NCBI GenBank assembly: GCA_043749095.1
Contig: JAYVEB010000150.1
Location: 1 to 12,893 of the forward strand
Source of the DNA: PBB1 sp043749095
GTDB lineage: Bacteria > Pseudomonadota > Gammaproteobacteria > Burkholderiales > Burkholderiaceae_C
Length of the DNA stretch: 12,893 bases
Direction: 5' to 3'
Below, piece by piece: positions 6,378 through 12,893 of the stretch (its first letter is position 1; every line of letters starts with the position of its first letter). The notes beneath the pieces were generated by a model, which worked only from the letters and a program-made list of their open reading frames with translations, was not told the origin of the DNA and ran no database searches. Made by a program: the position numbers and the translations under genes.

Positions 6378-7685
6378 TCAACGTTTCATCGCGCGGTGGC
6401 CGATGTCTTTGCGGTACTGCATGCCGTCGAAGCGGATCGGCTGCAGCAGTTCATAGGCACGTGGCTGCGCCTGCTTGACCGAATCGGCCAGCACCGTCAC
6501 GCACAGCACTCGGCCGCCCGAGGTCAGCAGTTGGCCGTCGCGCAGCTCAGTGCCGGCGTGGAACACGATGCCGTCGGCGGCTTCGGGCGGGATGCCCTGG
6601 ATCGCATCGCCCTTGCGGGGCGTCATCGGGTAGCCCGCCGCCGCAACGACCACACCAAGCGCGACGCGGCGGTCCCAGTGCAGCTCGACCTCGTCGAGCG
6701 TGCCGTCGGTGGCGTGCGCCAGCACATCGAACAGATCGCTTTTCAGGCGCATCAGGATCGGCTGCGTTTCCGGATCGCCGAGCCGGCAGTTGAATTCGAC
6801 AGTGCGCGGCTGGCCCTGCGCATCGATCATCAGGCCGGCGTAGAGGAAGCCGGTGAACGGGATGCCGTCCTTTGCCATGCCGTGGATGGTGGGCAGGATG
6901 ATCTCCTGCATCGCCTTGGCATGCACATTTGGCGTGACCACCGGCGCTGGCGAGTACGCGCCCATGCCACCAGTGTTCGGGCCTTCATCGCCGTCGAGCA
7001 GGCGCTTGTGGTCCTGGCTGGTGGCCAACGACACGACGTTCTTGCCGTCGCACATCACGATGAAGCTGGCCTCCTCGCCGTCGAGGAAGGACTCGATCAC
7101 AACACGCGGTACGGCCTGACCATCAGCCCCAGCGTTGTGTTTCACGTCGAGCTTGTCACCCGCTGCATCGGTGCTCAGCATCCAGTCGATCGCCTCATGC
7201 GCCTGTGCCAGCGTGGTCGCCACCACCACGCCCTTGCCGTCCGCCAGGCCGTCGGCCTTGATGACGATCGGCGCGCCATGGGTGTTCACGTACGCATGCG
7301 CAGCCGTCGCGTCGGTGAAGGCGTCGTAGGCCGCAGTCGGGATCTGGTGCCGCTTCATGAAAGCCTTGGCGAAGGCCTTCGAGCTTTCAAGCTGCGCCGC
7401 CGCCTGCGTCGGGCCGAAGATGCGCAGTCCGCGCGCGCGGAAGAAATCGACGATGCCACCGGCCAGCGGGCCTTCGGGGCCGACCACCGTCAGCGCGATC
7501 TTTTCGCGCTCGGCGAACTCGGCCAGGGCCTTGAAGTCGGTCAGCGGCAGGTTGTGCAGCCGGGGGTCGCTGCCGGTGCCGCCATTGCCCGGCGCGACGT
7601 AGACCGTCTGCACCTTGGTCGACTGCAGCAGCTTCCAGGCGATCGCGTGCTCGCGGCCGCCGGAGCCGATCACGAGCACCTTCAT
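6378..7685 (-). CDS. purD: Phosphoribosylamine-glycine ligase (GAR synthetase)
   Basis: PurD ligates glycine to 5-phosphoribosylamine with ATP, the second step of purine synthesis. The 435 residues are close to the usual 420-430. The N-terminal domain starts MKVLVIGSGGREHAIAWKLL; the ATP-grasp fold is visible in KADGLADGKGVVVA (143-156), the DGEEASF block (202-208), SQDHKRLLDGDEGPNTGGMG (223-242) and FNCRLGDPETQ (298-308). A short loop around 173-195 is longer than in E. coli but seems ordinary for betaproteobacteria. The ATG overlaps the yebC stop by ATGA, so the two are translationally coupled. Confidence 0.97.
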   Translation of the reverse strand: MKVLVIGSGGREHAIAWKLLQSTKVQTVYVAPGNGGTGSDPRLHNLPLTDFKALAEFAEREKIALTVVGPEGPLAGGIVDFFRARGLRIFGPTQAAAQLESSKAFAKAFMKRHQIPTAAYDAFTDATAAHAYVNTHGAPIVIKADGLADGKGVVVATTLAQAHEAIDWMLSTDAAGDKLDVKHNAGADGQAVPRVVIESFLDGEEASFIVMCDGKNVVSLATSQDHKRLLDGDEGPNTGGMGAYSPAPVVTPNVHAKAMQEIILPTIHGMAKDGIPFTGFLYAGLMIDAQGQPRTVEFNCRLGDPETQPILMRLKSDLFDVLAHATDGTLDEVELHWDRRVALGVVVAAAGYPMTPRKGDAIQGIPPEAADGIVFHAGTELRDGQLLTSGGRVLCVTVLADSVKQAQPRAYELLQPIRFDGMQYRKDIGHRAMKR

Positions 7686-8407
7686 TCGGACAGCTCGGCG
7701 TTGTGAAAGACCGATTGAACATCGTCCAGGTCTTCGATCGCATCGAGCAGCTTCTGCATGCGGATCGCATCCTCGCCGGTGATTTCCACGCTGTTCTCGG
7801 CACGCATCGTCACTTCAGCCACCTCGGGTTTCAGGCCAGCCACTTCGAGCGCCGCCTTGATCGATTCGAAATCGTGCGGCGAGGTGATCACCTCGATCGC
7901 GCCATCGGCGTCGGTGACGACGTCGTCAGCGCCGGCCTCCAGCGCCACCTCCATCACCTTGTCTTCGCTGGTGCCGGGCGCAAAGACCAATTGCCCGCAG
8001 TGCTTGAACTGGAACGCCACCGAACCTTCGGTGCCCAGGTTGCCGCCGTACTTGCTGAACGCATGGCGCACCTCGGCCACGGTGCGCACCTTGTTGTCGG
8101 TCATCGTGTCGATGATGATCGCAGCGCCCGCGATGCCGTAGCCCTCGTAGCGGATCTCGTCGTAGTGCACGCCTTCGAGGTTGCCGGTGGCCTTGTCGAT
8201 GTTCTTCTTGACGGTGTCGGCCGGCAGGTTGGCCGCCTTGGCCTTGTCGACTGCCAGCCGCAGCCGCGGGTTCAGCGCCAGATCGGCCCCGCCCAGACGC
8301 GCCGCGACGGTGATTTCACGGATGACGCGCGTCCAGATCTTGCCGCGCTTCTCGTCCTGGCGACCCTTGCGGTGCTGGATGTTCGCCCACTTGGAATGTC
8401 CGGCCAT
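7682..8407 (-). CDS. yebC: YebC/TACO1-family protein
   Basis: The 241 residues match the YebC/PmpR family along their full length, starting with the hallmark MAGHSKWANIQHRKGRQDEK and including KAKAANLPADTV (65-76), YEGYGI, and GGNLGTEGSVAF (120-131). The family was long annotated as a DNA-binding regulator; more recent work ties it and mitochondrial TACO1 to the ribosome and to relief of stalling at proline-rich stretches. Which role applies here cannot be told from sequence. An AGGAGG lies 9 nt before the ATG. It is the first gene of the minus-strand train and is divergent from the YjgR-like ATPase. Confidence 0.94.
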   Translation of the reverse strand: MAGHSKWANIQHRKGRQDEKRGKIWTRVIREITVAARLGGADLALNPRLRLAVDKAKAANLPADTVKKNIDKATGNLEGVHYDEIRYEGYGIAGAAIIIDTMTDNKVRTVAEVRHAFSKYGGNLGTEGSVAFQFKHCGQLVFAPGTSEDKVMEVALEAGADDVVTDADGAIEVITSPHDFESIKAALEVAGLKPEVAEVTMRAENSVEITGEDAIRMQKLLDAIEDLDDVQSVFHNAELSE

Positions 8408-8446
8408 GGAATGGCGCCTCCTGCACTGGCGTCGCGATGCCGCGGC

Positions 8447-8475
8447 TTGCCGTGTATTGTTGGATGGACTGCAAT
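8447..8475 (+). promoter_or_regulatory. Weak candidate promoter for the YjgR-like ATPase
   Basis: In the 148-bp divergent region TTGCCG (8447-8452) and TGCAAT (8470-8475) lie 17 bp apart, matching five and four sigma-70 consensus bases in my reading. The only A/T-rich patch of the region is here, so promoters in both directions may overlap. No experimental support. Confidence 0.3.
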
Positions 8476-8555
8476 TTTACGTGCCCGCCCTGGTGCCACC
8501 GGGCGCCGGCACCCGCCCCTCCCTTCACCCACCGATCCACCACTGGAGCAGCCTC

Positions 8556-10118
8556 ATGGCCGAGCCGATCCTGGTTGCCAAGCATGGCGACACCGAGTGC
8601 TTCCTGTTGCCCGCCCTCGCCAACCGCCACGGGCTGATCACCGGCGCCACCGGCACCGGCAAGACGATCACGCTGCAGACGCTGGCCGAGAACTTCAGCC
8701 TGCTCGGCGTGCCGGTGTTCATGGCCGACGTCAAGGGCGATCTGACCGGCATCACGCAGGCTGGCAAGGTCAGCGAGAAGCTAGCAACCGTGTTGAAGGA
8801 GCGCGGCCTGGCCACGCCGTCATCGGCCGCCTGCCCGGCCACGCTGTGGGACGTGTACGCCAACGAGAAGAAGGCCGACGGCCACCCGGTGCGCGCCACG
8901 GTCAGCGACATGGGCCCGCTGATGCTCGCCCGCATGCTGGCGCTGAACGAAACCCAACAAGGCGTGCTGAGCCTGGTGTTCAAGATCGCCGACGACAACG
9001 GCCTGCTGCTGCTCGACCTGAAAGACCTGCGCGCGATGCTGCAGCACGCCGGCGACAACGCGAGCCAGTTCACCACCGAGTACGGCAACGTCAGTGCCGC
9101 CAGCATCGGCGCCACACAGCGCGGGCTGCTGCAGATCGAGGAACAGGGCGGCGACCACTTCTTCGGCGAGCCGATGCTCAACATCGCCGACTTCATGCAG
9201 ACCGTGGACGGCAAGGGCGTGATCAATATCCTCGCCGCCGACCAGTTGATGAACAGCCCGCGGCTGTACTCGAACTTCCTGCTGTGGATGCTCAGCGAGC
9301 TGTTCGAGCAGTTGCCCGAAGTCGGCGACCTCGATCAGCCCAAGCTGGTGTTCTTCTTCGACGAGGCGCACCTGCTCTTCGACGAGGCGCCCAAGGTGCT
9401 GCTCGATCGCATCGAGCTCGTCGTGCGGCTGGTGCGCAGCAAGGGCGTCGGCGTCTACTTCGTGACGCAGAACCCGCTGGACATTCCCGACACCGTGCTG
9501 GCGCAGCTCGGCAACCGGGTGCAGCATGCGCTGCGGGCTTTCACGCCGCGCGACCAGAAGGCGGTCAAGGCAGCTGCCAGCACGATGCGCGCAAAGCCCG
9601 GGCTGGACATCGAAACGGCCATCACCGAGCTGGCCGTGGGCGAGGCGCTGGTCAGCTTTCTCGACGAGAAAGGTCGGCCAAGCATCACCGAACGCGTGTT
9701 CGTGCTGCCACCGGGCAGCCAGATCGGGCCGATCACGCCGGCCCAGCGGCAGGCACTGATCGCCAATTCGCTGGTCGCCGGCGTTTATGAAAAAACGGTC
9801 GACCGGGAGTCAGCCTACGAAAGGCTGAAGGGCCGGGTCGCCTCGGCGGCACCGGCACCCACCACGCCGGGCGCCCAGGCCTCGGGCGGCGTGATCTCCG
9901 CGCGCGCCGAGGCCCCGGCCGAAGAATCCAGCGGTGGCGGCATGTTCGGTGGGCTCGGCAACATCCTGTTCGGCAGCACCGGCCCGCGCGGTGGCGTCCA
10001 CGATGGCCTAGCGCAATCGATGGCCAAGTCGGCTGTTCGCACCATGGGCTCGGCCGTCGGTCGCGAGATCATCCGCGACGTGCTGGGCAGCATCCTGGGC
10101 GGCGCGCGACGGCGCTGA
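8556..10118 (+). CDS. yjgR: HerA-like P-loop ATPase, DUF853 (YjgR) family
   Basis: The 520-residue protein aligns by eye along its whole length with E. coli YjgR. Walker A is GATGTGKT at residues 30-37, followed by VFMADVKGDLTGI. Walker B is LVFFFDEAHLLF with D269 and E270. Also visible are QRGLLQIEEQGGDHFFGEPM, RSKGVGVYFVTQNPLDIPD, and the C-terminal block FGSTGPRGG...GGARRR. A low-complexity Ala/Pro/Gly linker of about 45 residues precedes that block. The family belongs to the HerA/FtsK superfamily of ring ATPases; its role is not established and I do not assign one. The start ATG has GGAG 7 nt upstream and matches the family N-terminus; the frame is open further upstream into yebC, which I reject. 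The gene stands alone, convergent with the next gene. Confidence 0.93.
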   Translation: MAEPILVAKHGDTECFLLPALANRHGLITGATGTGKTITLQTLAENFSLLGVPVFMADVKGDLTGITQAGKVSEKLATVLKERGLATPSSAACPATLWDVYANEKKADGHPVRATVSDMGPLMLARMLALNETQQGVLSLVFKIADDNGLLLLDLKDLRAMLQHAGDNASQFTTEYGNVSAASIGATQRGLLQIEEQGGDHFFGEPMLNIADFMQTVDGKGVINILAADQLMNSPRLYSNFLLWMLSELFEQLPEVGDLDQPKLVFFFDEAHLLFDEAPKVLLDRIELVVRLVRSKGVGVYFVTQNPLDIPDTVLAQLGNRVQHALRAFTPRDQKAVKAAASTMRAKPGLDIETAITELAVGEALVSFLDEKGRPSITERVFVLPPGSQIGPITPAQRQALIANSLVAGVYEKTVDRESAYERLKGRVASAAPAPTTPGAQASGGVISARAEAPAEESSGGGMFGGLGNILFGSTGPRGGVHDGLAQSMAKSAVRTMGSAVGREIIRDVLGSILGGARRR

Positions 10119-10151
10119 ACCGCCTCGCCGAAAGCGCTGCGAGCGCCGTCG
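10107..10151. terminator. Inverted repeat between convergent genes, possible bidirectional terminator
   Basis: CGACGGCGCT (10107-10116) and AGCGCCGTCG (10142-10151) are perfect 10-bp inverted arms with a 25-nt loop that itself holds the self-complementary AGCGCT. The left arm covers the last codons and stop of the YjgR-like gene. No T-run follows on either side, so intrinsic termination is uncertain. Confidence 0.35.
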
Positions 10152-10166
10152 GTCCTTGTGTGGAGC

Positions 10167-10514
10167 TCAGCGTCGCTGCCAGCGGTCGTCACGGGCGTGC
10201 TCGTCGTGCCAGCGGTGATCCCAGCGGTCCCATCCCGGCTGGACATAGCCATAGGGAACATAGCCGTAAGGTGCCATGACGTATGGCCGTAGGTAGACAA
10301 CGCGCGGAGGCGGTACATAAACCACTGGCGGCGCCACATAGACCGGCGCGGCGTAACCGTAACCCCGTCCGTATCCCGCTCCGTTCGAAATCACCGCACC
10401 GATGAACGGGTCGCCGACCGAGATGGACCAGTTGATGTTGCCGTGAGCCTGGGCGACGCCGGCGCCGGACAAGGCAAGCACCGCGAAGGCGGCAAGGACC
10501 AGACGTTTCTTCAT
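10167..10514 (-). CDS. Small exported Tyr/Pro/Val-rich protein
   Basis: This encodes 115 residues. Residues 1-23 form a clear Sec signal peptide (MKKR, hydrophobic core, cleavage expected after AQA). The mature part starts HGNINWSISVGDPFIG, then turns low-complexity: Gly/Tyr-rich (47-54), Pro/Val/Tyr repeats such as APPVVYVPPPRVVYL (61-75) and PYGYVPYGYV (82-91), and a C-terminus rich in Trp, His, Asp and Arg. Proteins of this build are common in Burkholderiales and are annotated as hypothetical; I do not know a function. No lipobox cysteine is present, so it should be soluble in the periplasm or secreted. AGGAG lies 7 nt before the ATG. It is divergent from glnS and convergent with the YjgR-like gene. 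Confidence 0.85.
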   Translation of the reverse strand: MKKRLVLAAFAVLALSGAGVAQAHGNINWSISVGDPFIGAVISNGAGYGRGYGYAAPVYVAPPVVYVPPPRVVYLRPYVMAPYGYVPYGYVQPGWDRWDHRWHDEHARDDRWQRR

Positions 10515-10680
10515 GGCGTGTCTCCTGGCACCCCGCGGTGAAGTTCCTGCCTATAACGTCGCAAGAGGTGCGGACCGTTGACCCCACGTTTGTGACGAGC
10601 GGTAAAGACATGTGAAGCGCAGCGCCGACCCGGCTCCTCCGCAACCGCCCTCCACGCCAGGACGCGCAGGGGTCGAGGGA

Positions 10681-10707
10681 CATAATTAATGCGCCTTCAT
10701 TAAGGCG
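10681..10707 (+). promoter_or_regulatory. glnS leader: -10-like box and two overlapping dyads
   Basis: CATAAT (10681-10686) resembles a -10 box, but no good -35 lies 17 bp upstream. Directly after it are two overlapping inverted repeats: TTAATG-cgcctt-CATTAA (10686-10703) and CGCCTT-catt-AAGGCG (10692-10707). They share bases and cannot form together. The AT-rich dyad could be an operator next to the promoter, or the two could be alternative RNA hairpins in the leader about 45 bases before the glnS ATG. Confidence 0.4.
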
Positions 10708-10751
10708 TCGCCTCTTTCATCGTTGCTGTTTGCGCCCTCCGCGCCCACCCC

Positions 10752-12602
<1,851 letters not shown>

Positions 12603-12893
12603 CAGGGCGAGTGTGGCGTGCTCGAAGTTCCCGCACCTATCGGTATAAGCAAAGGTCGGCTTCGCTGTAGAAGGAACTCACACTCTCGGCCAATTGCGGC
12701 TGTTCCCACCCGAGCCCAAAAGCGGTCGCCCCGCTCGTCCATAGAATGACTCGAAGCGGTCTGCTCTGCGAAGTAGGAGGACCGCCTTGCCGCTCAATAC
12801 ATCCTGATCAGCAAGAATGTTCAGCTATCCCAGGTGGTAGCTCACGCTATGAGCTATCTGTCTGAGAAGATGCTCCAACCTGAACAGGAGGTT
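12603..12893. other. Lower-GC right flank, no named gene
   Basis: After glnS the composition drops in GC and no recognised protein is seen. A small dyad AGCGG/CCGCT (12721-12735) with an A-run on its left could end minus-strand transcripts arriving from the right. AGGAGG at 12775-12780 is six bases from a TTG (12787), but that frame stops after six codons (MPLNTS). The window ends in CAGGAGGTT, which resembles a ribosome binding site for a gene just outside, or simply coding sequence. No clear glnS terminator was found. Confidence 0.5.
12777..12893 (+). CDS. Possible partial open frame running off the right edge
   Basis: From just after a TAG (12774-12776) one plus-strand frame is open for 39 codons to the window end, including AQYILISKNVQLSQVV and then an ATG at 12849 (MSYLSEKMLQ). 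The residue mix looks protein-like, but there is no start codon with a ribosome binding site in this frame and I recognise no family. It may be the beginning of a gene started at 12849, a remnant, or chance. Confidence 0.25.

Noticed and set aside
8181..8555. An upstream extension of the YjgR-like ATPase into yebC
   Set aside because: The family N-terminus MAEPILVAKHGDTECFLLP begins at 8556, with a ribosome binding site; the upstream residues are antisense to yebC.
7703..9790. A 695-codon plus-strand open frame spanning yebC and the YjgR-like gene
   Set aside because: Its translation is low-complexity Arg/Ala/Gly and it runs out of frame through two proteins with strong family motifs.
12746..12865. 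A 39-codon plus-strand frame starting MTRSGLLCEV in the right flank
   Set aside because: No ribosome binding site before the ATG and no protein-like character.

Overview
The window looks like chromosomal DNA of a high-GC betaproteobacterium in the order Burkholderiales, probably near the Leptothrix/Rubrivivax/Roseateles group. This rests on the strong G/C bias at third codon positions, on protein flavour (for example GlnRS with a TSK instead of MSK signature and NadD with an HNAH motif), and on the gene order yebC-purD-hemF-nadD-rsfS-rlmH-maf-rng, which I recall as typical of this order. No database search was possible, so the taxonomy is inference.

Layout. Positions 1-1258 are visibly lower in GC and look accessory: one minus-strand coiled-coil protein of unknown function (93-962) whose end may be frame-shifted, followed by about 300 bp with no convincing gene. 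Positions 1259-8407 are one tightly packed minus-strand gene train, read from right to left: yebC, purD, hemF, nadD, rsfS, rlmH, maf, rng. Three junctions are 4-nt stop/start overlaps (yebC/purD, hemF/nadD, rsfS/rlmH). The rlmH/maf junction is a 14-bp triplet repeat that chains two five-codon mini-ORFs between the genes. Positions 8408-8555 are a divergent intergenic region. A plus-strand HerA/YjgR-type ATPase (8556-10118) follows, convergent with a small exported Tyr/Pro-rich protein on the minus strand (10167-10514). After a divergent promoter region containing overlapping dyads comes plus-strand glnS (10752-12602). The last 291 bp are again lower in GC and contain no gene I can name.

How the genes fit together. 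The minus-strand train is a housekeeping operon mixing translation and ribosome functions (YebC, RsfS, RlmH, RNase G) with nucleotide, heme and NAD supply (PurD, HemF, NadD) and a nucleotide-pool pyrophosphatase (Maf). Most of the window is therefore ordinary core genome. I see no defence system, CRISPR array, insertion sequence, RNA gene or clearly new multi-gene system. The points worth a second look are local: the self-propagating stop/start repeat at rlmH-maf, a histone-H1-like tail on RsfS, a 13-codon rare-codon insertion inside glnS, overlapping dyads in the glnS leader, and the possibly frame-shifted accessory gene on the left edge.
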